Shown in pieces: positions 1 to 12,524 of a stretch of 64,000 nucleotides of DNA (positions are counted from its first letter, which is position 1; each line of letters opens with the position of its first letter). The position numbers and the translations under genes are program-made. Source of the DNA: Owenia fusiformis (taxonomy: Eukaryota > Annelida > Polychaeta > Sabellida > Oweniidae). Where the stretch lies: the NCBI GenBank assembly GCA_903813345.2, contig CAIIXF020000005.1:2728001-2792000 (forward strand). Direction: 5' to 3'. The notes under the pieces are model-generated. The model had not been told where the DNA came from, did not search any database, and saw only the letters and a list, made by a program, of their open reading frames with translations.

Positions 1-23
1 TAATAAGAATGGTTGTTCTATTA

Positions 24-1140
24 CAAAGGACGGGTATCGATATGGTGAACTGAACTCAAAAATGTTTATATTATAATGACGTGTCGCAAAAAGGTGGCGC
101 ATCTGTTTTTTAAGAATGTAATTTTGATTCCCGGATTATAAGATAATATTCTAATTAAAGTTATACATCATTTTAAAGCTGTTTCGATGAAGTTTTTAGA
201 TCAACTGCACTCCGTTCACGATTCTTGCGCGTTCTTTTTTAAAAAGAGTTTTTTACCAAAGCATCTGGCAAATATCCCCTGTTGATACGTTACATTTTGA
301 ATTATTTTTCGTCTTTAAACGCTCATAACTCAAACAATATATGATTATTATACTTATTTTTCGTCTTGATAAAGGTAGACGGAAGTTTTATTTCAAAGGA
401 CGAATTTTAGTAAGCGTCCCATATTGTGACGTCATAGAGTTTGAAAAATAGAATCTGTTGACAGCGACCTTTTTTTGCTCATTCTTTGTTACTTTCAACT
501 TTTCAGGTGTACATTAAACAAAAAATACGAGATCACTTTTTAATAAATCATACATGATTATTTTGCTCTTAAACTCTAGTCTATTAATAAAAGTTGATTT
601 TGTTCGCAAAAGTATGTGTTTTCTGCTGTATGTGGAAAAGTGGAAGACGAAAGGTTTTCAAAATTCATTAAAATAGGGCTTATTTACGCCATTCGCCTAT
701 TTTCAAGCACAGCAACACGTATATTTATTTCACCTAAAATATCAATTGATTCGTGTTTTATGATGCTCCTATCCCATTGTTAATACATATACGATATCAG
801 AGTTATCCGCCTTAAATATTTTGAGATATAGAGGCAAATGTGGAGGACGAAAGGATTTCCATATGTGTACATTTTTCTCAAAAAACGTTACATTCTGTGG
901 TGTTAAAAAGCGAAAATGTGTAACAATGCGTGCGCGACCTTTTTGCGACACGTCAATATTATTCATGTATATTTTATATAACTGTTTTTATTAACATTTT
1001 TTGTTTAAGTGCAATTGTTTTTTGTTCCTTTCTATCTATTTTTGAGAATGAAATAAAATGTCCTTTCCGAACCTCGTTGGAACAAAATAGCTATACAACA
1101 TTTTCTTAGACCTCTCAATATTACAGTTATACAAAGGAAA
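24..1140. repeat. Partial copy of a dispersed palindromic repeat, interrupted by another element
   Basis: The stretch near base 30 with GTATCGATATGGTGAACTGA, and the stretch 955-1140 (ATTTTATATAAC, then CGAACCTCGTTGGAACAAAA, then CTTAGACCTCTCAATATTA), match in order the element at 24325-24967 and the inverted copy at 21355-22015. The match stops near 1140, so this copy has lost its far end or has diverged there. Bases 77-955 are absent from the other copies and look like a later insertion. No coding potential seen. Confidence 0.6.
77..955. mobile_element. Small TIR element nested in the repeat at 24-1140
   Basis: The ends are inverted copies of about 24 bases: TGACGTGTCGCAAAAAGGTG at 77 and its reverse complement with one change at the right end (936-955). 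The interruption falls at a point where the related copies at 21.9 kb and 24.4 kb read through without it. ATATTAT occurs just outside both ends and may be part of the target duplication, but the left side has two extra bases, so the exact duplication is uncertain. No transposase seen, so it would be non-autonomous. Confidence 0.5.
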
Positions 1141-2256
1141 TTGTGTACATGTATGTACATATACTATTTGTATTGTTCACATATTATATTTTAATGACAA
1201 AGTATGAGTAAACATAGATTCCATTGCTTCAAATAATAAATCAATCAAAATAACTAGGTCTATTTTTGTGAAACGTTATGTCATATTGCTAGTCGGGTTT
1301 CTAGTTAAGCCTTTAATGATTGGTGACACTTATTTTGGTGAACTCCAGATATGGTGAGTCCAGATATTTTCCATTTTAACAACGCTGTATGACCATTTTA
1401 TATTCCTTAGAATCCACAATTGATTCTCTCTCTTGCAGGATAGAGACAGACATGTCAATTCTCTTTACATTTGTCCAACCGGGCGTCTTTATAAAAGGTA
1501 TGTTATAGGCACTTATACTGTAAGGTTATCGCATAGACTTTTAATGTACTTGCAATAACACAGGTAATACGTTTCTTTTTGGAACTTATGTCAATGTGAT
1601 TCTGTGAATACATCAAATTTATAAAGAAAGGCTCTTAATAGTTCTGTTGATCGGTTTTAAGCACTCGAATATCACACTTATTCTTGGAGGATCACAGGCT
1701 CAAATAAAAGCATTATATCAAAGAAGTACAAACGTTAAGGAAGTTCAATGAACTATCAAGTTGTCTATGTCAAAGCAAGAGGTAAGTCTGTCCTATATAT
1801 TATAATTTTCGGAGCTTCTGATGGTTGTGTACTTTGTCAACCATTCCACCATACACGATGTGGGCAATAAGCCATATGATGTTGTACATGATAGAGAGCG
1901 ACGTGTGTCTACCCAAATAATTGATTAAAACGCTCACATGTCATAAATACGTGCACGAGTAGCGTGCAACATGTCGACAAGTGATTTTAAAAAGACAAAG
2001 ATCAAAACGTTGTACTGCAGTGTAATACAAATGTAGAAACATTAAAACTCATATCGCTCATTCGCGCGTATATTTTCAGAACTTTAACTTTTTCAATGCA
2101 AAGCAAAATGAATGGACGAATGATTGTTTTAAGTGCTGCTCTCCTGTATGTAAGTATCAAAATGATAAAACTACTGTATTCACCTTGACGGGTAAAAAGC
2201 TGTATTTGGTATATCACCAACTGATATTTGTCAATCTAATAGTATAAGTCTTAGGC
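1141..2256. other. Intergenic stretch, nothing recognised
   Basis: AT-rich sequence without a believable coding exon, tRNA or clear repeat. Short reading frames here have no recognisable domain or splice context. Confidence 0.4.
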
Positions 2257-5200
2257 GATCAGCCTGGGGGGTTGGTCGGTACCAAATCAGGGGAATAATG
2301 GCCATGTGATTTTTGGGAAGGTCTGGACCCCAAGAATAAGAAAATATGTAAAAGCATTGCAGAAGTGGTAGCTAAATAGGTGTTATCACCCATTTTTCTA
2401 AATGGCCGTCGGTGTGCTTGCTACCAAATAAAAGAAGTTATATCTAAGCATACTGAGAGGCAAAAGCAGCAATTTTAGAGTCTAATTCTGGGTTTTAGGG
2501 CCTAGGGGTTATTGATTCAATTTATGCCTAAATCCAAGTCATCAAAACATTAATTCATATGAAAATCCAAGATGGCCGCCAAATTTGGTTCAAAAACAAA
2601 TATGTAACTAATGATACAAGTTCAAAAACGTTTCAAATGATTTTGAAGAGTTTTAGAAGAGGTTTGAGTCTACAGATTTTATTCCTGTCTAAATTTATGT
2701 AATCAAAGGATTACTTTATATTGAAATCCAAGATGGTCGTAAAATAGGTGCCAAAACTAATATGTTACTACAGTATTTATATAAGCTCAAAGAACAGATA
2801 AAAAGCAATTTCGTAGACAAGGAAAGGGTTTAGGGGTCAAACATGTATTGATATAAGCTCAAAGATCAGATAAAAAGTAATATTGTAGACCATGAAAGTG
2901 TTTGGGGGTCATTGATATTATTGTCTAACTTGATGTAGAAATCCAAGATGGCTGCCAAATGAATATGTTACTAGTAATATATGTACATGTTCAAAGAACA
3001 GTTACAAAGTGATTTTGGAGACCATGTCTAGGTTTCAATGGTCGAGAACTTTAATTATGTCTAAAACCAAAATGGCTGCCAATATGAATAAGTAATTTTG
3101 GAATACATTTATTTGGATATCCAAGATGGCCCTAATGGGATGAACTATATTAATTGTACCCTCTTCATCCCGGCAATGAACTGGATTGAGAAAGCAGAAG
3201 AGTCCTAGTATAGAGGTCTCAAAGTGAATGATGGCACAAGACTTCCTTCTTGCCAAGCCGTTATGGACCTGTTATGACCTAGTCATTCCCTGGAGCTCAA
3301 CGGATTCTAAGCTGCTTCGAGATGATGGCCAATTGGGCATGTATCTAATGCAATCCAAGGAATCTTTTCAGCTGAGTGGTATACAAATGAAGCTAATGTG
3401 CAATTATTCATACTATCCATGATGAGAAAATTGAATATCTAGGGAAATATTTTATTCCTTAAAGATATCAATAACATCTACTTGAAAAATGGATGAAAGC
3501 TATTGACCTTAGCCGTGTAGGGATTTGGTTCAAAGTCTTATGCTTTCAGTTTGGTGTTATTCTCCTATGACTTTTCCAACTATGTAACTTCCATTACAAC
3601 GGCATCTGTGAGAACTAGAAAAATAAATGAAAGCTATTGACCTTAGCCATGTAGGGAGTTGGTTCAAAGTCTTATGCTTTCAGTTTGGTGTTATTCTCCT
3701 ATGACTTTTCCAACTATGTAACTTCCATTACAACGGCATCTGTGAGAACTAGAAAAATAAATGAAAGCTATTGACCTTAGCCATGTAGGGAGTTGGTTCA
3801 AAGTCTTATGCTTTCAGTTTGGTGTTATTCTCCTATGACTTTTCCAACTATGTAACTTCCATTACAACGGCATCTGTGAGAACTAGAAAAATAAATGAAA
3901 GCTATTGACCTTAGCCATGTAGGGAGTTGGTTCAAAGTCTCATGCTTTCAGTTTGGTGTTATTCTCCTATGACTTTTCCAACTTTCCAACAGAGGCTCAA
4001 GAGAAGGAGCAACATCAACAGGGTAAGAAGGGGTGACTTTCAAAGGTCACCTGGGAATAGATGGGCAACTTTGGTTCCAATAGAAGAAAACAAAATGAAA
4101 AAGAATTCCGAGAAAAAATAAAAAAATAAAATAAAGATAAGAAAAAAACAAAGACAACACAAATGAGAAAGCACAAATAAAACAAGAAAATTGAGAGGCA
4201 GCAAAGAAAACAAAAAAAGACAAAAACGAAAACAACAAAGAACACTGAAAAATATAGGGGTTATAACAGATAGAGAGAGAAATATGCTAGAAAATAGTAA
4301 AAACATAACCAACAGCCAATTTGGCAGCCAGTTAAAGTAAAGAGAAAACATTTCAATGATAACTGAAATCCTCAATCCCTAAATCCTAGTTAACTAGTCA
4401 AAGATACCATAATCACTGGCCAACATCCTCCGTTAATTCTTATAGATATATGTACATGTAAATATTCATTTTGGCAGCCATTTTGGTGACCATTTTGGAT
4501 TTTAACATGGGGAAAGGTTAAGATGACTTTGGTAAAGGCTAAATTGAAACCATTTTCTCCTGAAATCTAGTTTCAGATATCTATAACATAACTTTTCTAA
4601 CTTTCCTATGTGTGTATAAGTTCATTTTAGCAGCCATATCTTTGGCCATTTTGGCAGCCATTTCAAATTTCTATATAAAGGTATTCTCTTATCACTTAGA
4701 TTTATCCATGAATTCTTAACCTCTAAAACCCTAACATGGTCTGCAAAAGCACATTTTAACTGTTCTTTGAGTAATATATAAATAGTTTATATATTCAGTT
4801 TGTTACTCATTTTGGTGGCCATCTTAGATTTCATTGTAAAGTAGTTCTATTATTACTTAGATTTAGAAATAAATAAAATCCTCAGCCTCTAAAACGTATT
4901 TATGGTCTCCAAAGTCACTTTTAACCGTTTTTTGAGCCTTTTAGCTTATATCAATAGTAGCATATTTGTCTGAGACCCATTTTGGTGGCCATCTTGGATT
5001 TCCATATAAAGCAATTTTTTGATGACTTAAAAAATCACTGTTTTTGCCTCTCATTATACTAAAATATGATTTCATTTATTTGGTAAAAAGTGCAATAGCA
5101 GCCATTTTGAAAAATGGGTGATTACACCCATTAAGATACCACTGCTACAATGCTATCACATATTTTCTTACTCTGGAGGTATTTACCTTGCCAAAAATCA

Positions 5201-5267
5201 CGATGAGCATTATTCCCCAAACTTGGTACCGATAACCTAAATTTAGAGGTGAAGCTGATGGCTGATC
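2257..5267. mobile_element. 3-kb element with very long, repeat-filled inverted arms
   Basis: The left arm (from 2257 to about 2960) and right arm (about 4440 to 5267) are inverted copies. Both run GATCAGCC, then CGGTACCAA, then GGGGAATAATG, then AAGAAAATATGT, then ATCACCCATTTTTC, then GAGAGGCAAAA. Each arm contains a degenerate array of a motif like AAATCCAAGATGGCCGCCAA, about 5 copies on the left and about 5 inverted copies on the right. The middle holds a 134-base tandem repeat, an A-rich tract (about 4085-4260), and a degraded protein-like stretch around 3176-3420 that I do not recognise. Ends are approximate and no target duplication could be confirmed. Transposon class unknown. Confidence 0.65.
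3493..3985. repeat. Tandem repeat, 134-base unit, about 3.7 copies
   Basis: The phrase ATGAAAGCTATTGACCTTAG starts at 3493, 3627, 3761 and 3895, giving an exact 134-base period. Copies are nearly identical; the first has a few differences and the fourth diverges after about 3983. The high identity says the expansion is recent compared with the host element at 2257-5267. Confidence 0.95.
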
Positions 5268-6440
5268 TCACATATATTAAACCAATAAGCTTAATGCAGC
5301 GAGACACCTCTTAATCACCTGTTAATGCTTAATGCTTATATGATAAGTAATATCATTTATATATGCAGAAACATATATTTGGACGATCATCATTTGGAAT
5401 AGCAGGGAAACCATAAACAGTTCGGGTCGGGTATATGGGGGTCAATAGGTGACAATATTTACAGGGTGGAAATTAAAAATGGGACAGTTTAGATCCTTCA
5501 TAAAGATAAACCATAGGAATACCTGTAGATATGATATTTATGATGTGCTATGATATGGAATAGTGACAATTTTAACTGAGATTTCACAATTCACTAAAAG
5601 CAGAATGTACAAATAACTAAACTAAAAATGAAGCTATTCATGAAGATGAATATCTAATATGTCTTTATAATAGGTCTCAATATCAGAAAACTCAATACTT
5701 TACATTTCATATGTTCCCGAAACGAAAGTTGTTTTCGAGGTAATGGGTAACGCGATGCATTTTTTGCTAAAAGGAAAAGATAAGGCCTTAAGAAGCAGAT
5801 TCTTCGTTTTGCGTCCCTTTGCTTGCACGATTTTGAGTAAATCAGAAAAAACAAACACATCCAAATAGCAATCACAGGGGTCTGAAAGTACCATTGCATT
5901 TCGTTCAGTCGGAATCAGAAATGACAGACAATTTGATTGACAGTGTTATCGATTATTTTGGCATACATTGTGTATTTTCTTATTTTGGTTTCCTTTGTTG
6001 AATAACAGCTATGTTTAAATATAGTATATATGATGTATATATATGTGTTTGTAATCATTGCAAATTGGTATGTCATCCCGTACTATGCCCATCATACATT
6101 TCTCAAGCAAACAAGTTTGTGTTTTTTCTTGAGTTCGTGTTTGTTTTCCTTGTACCCTTGCATGATTTGGATTTTGCCAGGACGCAAAACAAAGAATCTA
6201 CTTCTTATGGCCCAATGAAAGCATTGTTTGATTTGGAATTTTAGATACATGTACATAATGTTCAAACTTCATACTGCCCTATTGTTACATTCTGATACTC
6301 ATAGCATCTTTCTGTTTCACCTGAAACATGCTCTGATATTACGAGGCATATTCTGTGATCTGAGCACATCAGATGGGAAGTGTTATAACTGTCAATAAGT
6401 GTGATAGTTATCATGTAATTATTTACCTTAATCACCCTGC
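5268..6440. other. Intergenic stretch with one short inverted repeat
   Basis: Bases 5785-5816 (GCCTTAAGAAGCAGATTCTT and on) and 6180-6211 are inverted copies with three differences, about 365 bases apart. They may be ends of a decayed MITE, but no flanking duplication is visible. Nothing else recognised. Confidence 0.4.
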
Positions 6441-8466
6441 TATAGCATGACGGTTACGCCACCTCTGAAAACGAGGTTGGACAGCTACGTTCACTGATTT
6501 ATCCAATAAAATGGCCGCGATGGAACAGAAAACTTAAGGTTGGTGCATTATTTTCTACTACTGTATATCAATGAAAGGATGAACGATTTATGTAAGCATC
6601 GCATTCGGTGATGCATTTAATAATGTATATTTTGAACGTAGTCTTTGCAAATTGATGCCCGAGAATAACATGAAATAAACGAAAACCTGTGGAGTTTGAA
6701 ATTCAAAACTATACAAAATTTAGTAATTTGTTTATTTTTGTTGTTAGGGCATGGTCTATATTGCCTAACGACCTCGGGGTATATAGATGTAACCAACATA
6801 CGATTTTAGAAAGCCAATTGAGCATTGGAAACCACCTAATATGTTCTACTCAAGCCATAATAAAGTATTTTGAAATTGCGGTTATGCAAAAAATTGATGG
6901 ACGGTTACGCGAACCTCGTTCAAATATGTATCCCCGATTCATTGTTATTAATTTTGTCATATTCATCAGTACTTGATGCTAATTCTTCTTAGTCTCTTCA
7001 TTGCCACTGATGATCCACTCGATTACGCTGGTTACCAAAACGATATTTGGTAACAAAATGTCGGAACATCGAAGGTACGATTTTTCTCTTTTCCTAATTT
7101 CACGTGTTGTAGGCAGAATTCCCAAGACATTTTTGAACACAAACGTGTATCAGTATCATATGTTTAAGAAAATGTACATATTTGCGAACAAATAGTTCAG
7201 AAGACAACAGAATTGTCGATTTAATTCCTCACTTAAGTTACATAAACGGTTTTTCGAAAAACAGTTAGATCTGCACTTTTAACCCAAACCGTTTATGTAA
7301 CTTAAGTGAGTAATTAAATCGATGATTCTGTTGTCTTTTGAGCTATTTTTTCGCAAACATGTACATTTTCTAAAACATATGATACTGATACATACATATG
7401 TTTAAGAAAATGTACATATTTGCGAACAAATAGTTCAGAAGACAACAGAATTGTCGATTTAATTCCTCACTTAAGTTACATAAACGGTTTTTCGAAAAAA
7501 CAGTTAGATCTGCACTTTTAACCCAAACCGTTTATGTAACTTAAGTGAGGAATTAAATCGACGATTCTGTTGTCTTTTGAGCTATTTTTTCGCAAACATG
7601 TTCATTTTCTAAAACATATGATACTGATACATGTTTGTGAGAAAAACGTCGTGGGGATTCTGCCTACAACGCGTGAAATAAGGAAAAAAGAAAAATCGTA
7701 CCTTCGACGTTCTGACATTTTGTTACCAAAACGAACCGTTTCGGTAACCAGCGTAATCAAGTGGATCACCAGTGATTGCTTCATTGGTTTCATAAATAAA
7801 GCAAGGCACAATTGTTTCCTTACCCTATAGAGGCTCAAACAAGAGCGTCTCTTGCGAGTCATGGAAACAAATACGAGCTCGTATAAGCAATTCAATATTC
7901 CATTTCTTACCCATTATAACAATGACATGGAAAGAGGCTATCAGAACTAGCAACCTTGACTTGAAAGGTGTACATGCACGTAACTGTCCGCTAAATATCT
8001 AATGTGCAACTAATACAATACGTTACCATCCATAGAATTCATGCGTAGTCGTCTAACGACATTGCGTTTGAAACCTTATTATTTACAATATACACCACGT
8101 TCATGTTCTGAATTTGTCATTTTATGGCTTGTTTATACACAGTTTACTTACAGTTAATAGTTTGAGTGGCTCTGAGGCACATATACTGAGAAAACACGAG
8201 AATGAACTAAAAATTATGAACTTGGTTATCTCAGTCGGCAAGTTTACAACTTATATTCTGCTTCTAGTAAACCACCTGGCAGATTTGACCCAGTCTTTAT
8301 AGCCGTCCACATATACGCACCGAATGGATCTAGTTGAAAAGGAAATCTTATCTGTGAATCTTGCCTACAGGCGAGAAATAGGACATGCTGTCTTTCCCAT
8401 CCACCATTTTTTGTTATCTTTACCGCAAAATTTTGCAAATCGCCTTGAAGTAACCGTCATGCTATA
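6441..8466. mobile_element. Possible TA-flanked element with 17-base perfect TIRs
   Basis: TATAGCATGACGGTTAC at 6441-6457 is exactly inverted at 8450-8466. The outer TA could be a target-site duplication of a Tc1/mariner-type element, and the region contains the nested MITE at 7005-7774. No transposase is recognisable. A 17-base match 2 kb apart is unlikely by chance but does not by itself prove an element. Confidence 0.35.
7005..7774. mobile_element. Palindromic MITE with CACTG ends and 5-bp target duplication
   Basis: The ends read CACTGATGATCCACTCGATT (7005) and, inverted, CACTGGTGATCCACTTGATT (to 7774). They are flanked by the direct repeat ATTGC (7000-7004 and 7775-7779). The inverted arms run more than 150 bases. 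Each begins with a subterminal hairpin built from GTTACCAAA and TTTGGTAAC. The core, itself a palindrome, is duplicated in tandem (about 7157-7394 and 7395-7631, period about 238). It has the same design as the element at 43792-44162. No coding capacity. Confidence 0.85.
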
Positions 8467-8771
8467 ACACTGTGTTAATGTCAATACATTACCCACAAAT
8501 ACACAAGTTTTATGACCCCCATTAGATGAAATATGAGCTCGGATGAAAGATCTCAAAAATCCTCAATTTTGGGCTCTCCTGGATCGCCAAATCAAGCTCA
8601 TTATATCATGGCATCTCAGGGCTGAGAAGAAATAAGATACCATGGTTTATCATGATGTATTGTTATGACATTTGATTCCTATTTGCTTGTTTAAGTTGAG
8701 TAAGTGAGCGTCCCATTTGTACATTATTTGTCCAACCCGTATATACAATGTATTTCCATTTTTAAATTCAG

Positions 8772-11700
8772 TTCATTCACGGTTTTGGAACATCTACGGT
8801 TTGTGTCCCGAAAGCAAGACCAATAAACTCCTCGGTGACGCAGGTGAGATATCATCCTGTATCCAAATACTACAAACTTAGTATTCACAAAACATTGATT
8901 CAAATCAAATAAGTAGGCGCCCTCGGAAAAGGACTCGTGTACAAGAATTCCGGACCTTAAGCCGTTTGTCGTTTAAATTATTTTTTACATTTAAAATGCA
9001 CTTGCTGCATTAACAACTCTCGGCTTAGGCTAAATCGTTAGCACAAAATATTCGCCATACTTCCAGTGCTCGAATACTCAGTATTGGGATGAAATGAACT
9101 ACCAATGTCAGCCATGTAGCAGATGCTGTGATTTCAATGCAGTTGCCCAAGATTGCCAGGATGCTTGCATGGCGCCATCTATGTCGTGTTACGAGGAAGA
9201 TCGCTGTAAAGGTAAAAGCAAGTAGAATGAGAACACACAGAGCGTTACAAGAAAAAAATAATATATGGTGTGATAAAATGAGACAATAATAACGTTTCTT
9301 TAGATTTGCCATTTGTTGAATGCCGATTTTTCAGAAGATTTGCTCCCATTCCAGTATACTGTAATCAACCACAACAACCCGATTACGGCAATTTTATGCC
9401 AATATCAGTAAAATATGACGAAGGAAATAATGTAACGTTCCACTGTTTCGAAGGCTATTTATTGTCTGGGAAAATCTCGATAGAATGTGTGTTTACTGGA
9501 GATGGGGGCAGCTGGTCTTCAGAACCCCCAACATGTATGAAAGGCAAGTATTATTCGTTAATATGTGATTATAGTAGCCAATATTGAACTTCTAGTGCCT
9601 TTACCACAGATACTTTGAACAACAACAAAACCCCAGTCTTGGTCATCTGCTTCACTACCAGTGGAGGTGGGGTATGTAGGGAGAGGGGCAATCACTAGCA
9701 AATCCAAACGAACAAATTGTTTCTCAAGTCATCTTTGGCTTTTTCCAAGAAATCTTTATTTTAAATGCTTTATTCATGGACAGGATTGAAAAGTAACTAT
9801 ATTTGATCAATATTGGAATGATTTCGTTCAATTTTATCTTTCATTGGTAAAATCAAATCGCATACAATTAATTTTTTTTCACTTACGAACAACAATAATT
9901 TTGTATTTTCTAGCTCATCATGGTAGTAATACCTCAACGGACTGTGTCAAGAAACCAAAACCACCTGGTTTTCAGGTATGTCAGCAAATGAATACAATAT
10001 TAGCACTTTTTAAACACCAATTGTATAAAATCGGAGCACCTTCAATAATAAAAAATTAAATTTTAGTGTACTGATCTTGAATATTGGGACGGAATGGTAT
10101 TCAAATGTGAACCATGTAGCAGATGTTGCAACTACACTGGAATTGCCAAAGATTGTCTGGATGCGTGCGTGGCGCCATCTATGACATGTGAAGTAGAAGA
10201 TCGCTGTAAAGGTAAATGGAGAGAAATTTCACGTTAAATGTTGAGTTTTCAATGTAAAAAGAGCGCTGTCTTCTAGTATATATCTTTAAATACCTTACAG
10301 TTTCACTCTTATCTATCGCACCCTAAAATGTAAGGATAGGTGGGGTTACTGATTAACATGTTTCGTTATTACAGTGTATTGTGACCCACCAACCATGCCT
10401 GAATTTGGTACTTATGTTCCAATGGATTATAAATACGGTGAGGGAGACATCGTAACGTTTCAGTGTAATGCTGGATACTCATTGTCAGAGAACATTTCAG
10501 TACTATGTTCAGCTAATGGGGCATGGTCTCCTTCACCTCCGTCATGTGTAAAAGGCAAGTTTAAACCTCATTCAGTATATGGATCCGTATATCGTATTTA
10601 AAGGGCCAACTGATTTAGACATGCATAGTAACTGCTAATATTCACATTTAAATGAATAAGCCGTAAGATAGCAAATTAAATCACCAGCCGACAGTTGAAT
10701 TCGCGAATGTTCTTATATGTAGCTACACGTATTACGGTGGCAACTACTTCTGCTTCAGATCCTTTTCGAAGTTGGATAGTTGGCATAATTGTTGCAAGCC
10801 TCGTGATAGTACTTGTAGGAATAGTAGGAACGGTTTTGTGGTATCGACATTTTCAATGCTACAATAATATAATACGCTGTAAGAAAAGGCGACACGATCC
10901 ACCTCAGTACCAACGTACGTATTTCGGTTTTAGTCGTTATATTCAATTTCATTTGTGCAATATCAATGGTTCAGAAACATCAAGACATTAACATTCTATT
11001 TTTAGTTTATCCAAATGCCTTTCTTAATGCATTGTTGAACAGTCGGATAACAATCCAGATTGATACCATTGTGGTAACAGCCATGACTTGATATTATTTC
11101 ATTATTTTATATTGCAGAGCTTCCACCGGATGTATCAACCGGTGAACAAGAGTACGATAATGTTGAAATGAATCCAAATAACAATGCTATAGCCAATAAC
11201 CAACAGGACAGCAGAGATACTAGAAATGAAACAACAGTCACACAAGAACAAAAAGATACATGTATTGATATTGTGACACCGAATGATAGCGGCATTACTC
11301 AACCAGAAAGCAGCGAGTCTAGGAATGATTCAACAGGCACACAAGACAACGGAGAAAAAACGACTCCAGAAAAAAACAATGATGGAGCCATCACTAAACG
11401 AGACAACAACGATACTGAAAAACAATCTGTAAATGAAAGGGCGAGTAGGAAAGAAGAAGAGGGGAAAGATAGTGAAAAACACGGTAGGTTTCTCTGTAAT
11501 TGGATAATTGTAATAGAATCAATTATGCATTGCAATCATGGACTATGAAAGATCAGTGTCACTAGAATGTGATTACGTTTTAATGTGTTGTTATGCCAAT
11601 TACCTTGACGTATAACGTTTTATCTGTTTTATCGGATTACCCTTAGGCTCATAGCAAGAGGGGGGGGGAATGCGGGGGGGGGGGGGGTTCCCCCGGGTCA

Positions 11701-12019
11701 AAATAACTTTCAAAATCATGCAGTTTTTCACCTTTTTGAGAACTATTCAATTATTCAAATTCACCCGTTTGAGACCTTGAATTTCATGATTTTTCCAATT
11801 TTAATGTTCGTGTAACCAGTCACCTTTTATATGATCTAATGTTATGCATTTTGTCCTACAGTCCAGAACCCATTCATTAAAAGGATTATAGTAATGTTTT
11901 CCTTTCAGCTCCTGTGCATTGGGAATTGATATTTCATGATATTATCCTGGATGAAGCAAACTTCAAGAAACTTGGAACATACTTTGAATTTGAGGATGGA
12001 GAACTAAGCAATATACAAA
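8772..12019 (+). CDS. TNFR-like/sushi transmembrane receptor with death-like domain (5' and 3' incomplete)
   Basis: Coding exons: 8772-8843, 9067-9211, 9355-9543, 9914-9975, 10067-10211, 10375-10554, 10723-10914, 11118-11483 and 11909 into the N gap. All phases agree. The first six form a duplicated module: a linker (..TSTVC.., ..TSTDC..), a Cys-rich TNFR-like exon (YWD, then CxPCSRCC, then CxxAC) and a sushi/CCP domain with its four Cys and Trp. Next comes a transmembrane segment (IVGIIVASLVIVLVGIVGTV) followed by a basic stop-transfer stretch, then an acidic N/S/T-rich tail. The last exon (ILDEANFKKLGTYFEFEDGE) resembles the first helices of a death domain, but the gap cuts it off. Both sushi exons end in AAAG/GCAAGT, so GC-AG introns follow both. 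I saw no signal peptide exon; it should lie upstream. A cell-surface immune or death receptor is inferred; the ligand is unknown. Confidence 0.75.
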
Positions 12020-12519
12020 NNNNNNNNNNNNNNNNNNNNNNNNNNNNNNNNNNNNNNNNNNNNNNNNNNNNNNNNNNNNNNNNNNNNNNNNNNNNNNNNN
12101 NNNNNNNNNNNNNNNNNNNNNNNNNNNNNNNNNNNNNNNNNNNNNNNNNNNNNNNNNNNNNNNNNNNNNNNNNNNNNNNNNNNNNNNNNNNNNNNNNNNN
12201 NNNNNNNNNNNNNNNNNNNNNNNNNNNNNNNNNNNNNNNNNNNNNNNNNNNNNNNNNNNNNNNNNNNNNNNNNNNNNNNNNNNNNNNNNNNNNNNNNNNN
12301 NNNNNNNNNNNNNNNNNNNNNNNNNNNNNNNNNNNNNNNNNNNNNNNNNNNNNNNNNNNNNNNNNNNNNNNNNNNNNNNNNNNNNNNNNNNNNNNNNNNN
12401 NNNNNNNNNNNNNNNNNNNNNNNNNNNNNNNNNNNNNNNNNNNNNNNNNNNNNNNNNNNNNNNNNNNNNNNNNNNNNNNNNNNNNNNNNNNNNNNNNNNN
12501 NNNNNNNNNNNNNNNNNNN
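12020..12519. other. Assembly gap of 500 N
   Basis: Exactly 500 N, the usual placeholder for a scaffold gap of unknown size. It interrupts the death-like exon of the receptor that starts at 8772, so the rest of that exon, the stop codon and any 3' exon are missing. Confidence 1.
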
Positions 12520-12524
12520 GTATC

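Noticed and set aside
4015-4375. Phe/Leu-rich minus-strand reading frames
   Set aside because: They are the complement of an A-rich low-complexity tract inside a transposon; composition explains the open frames.
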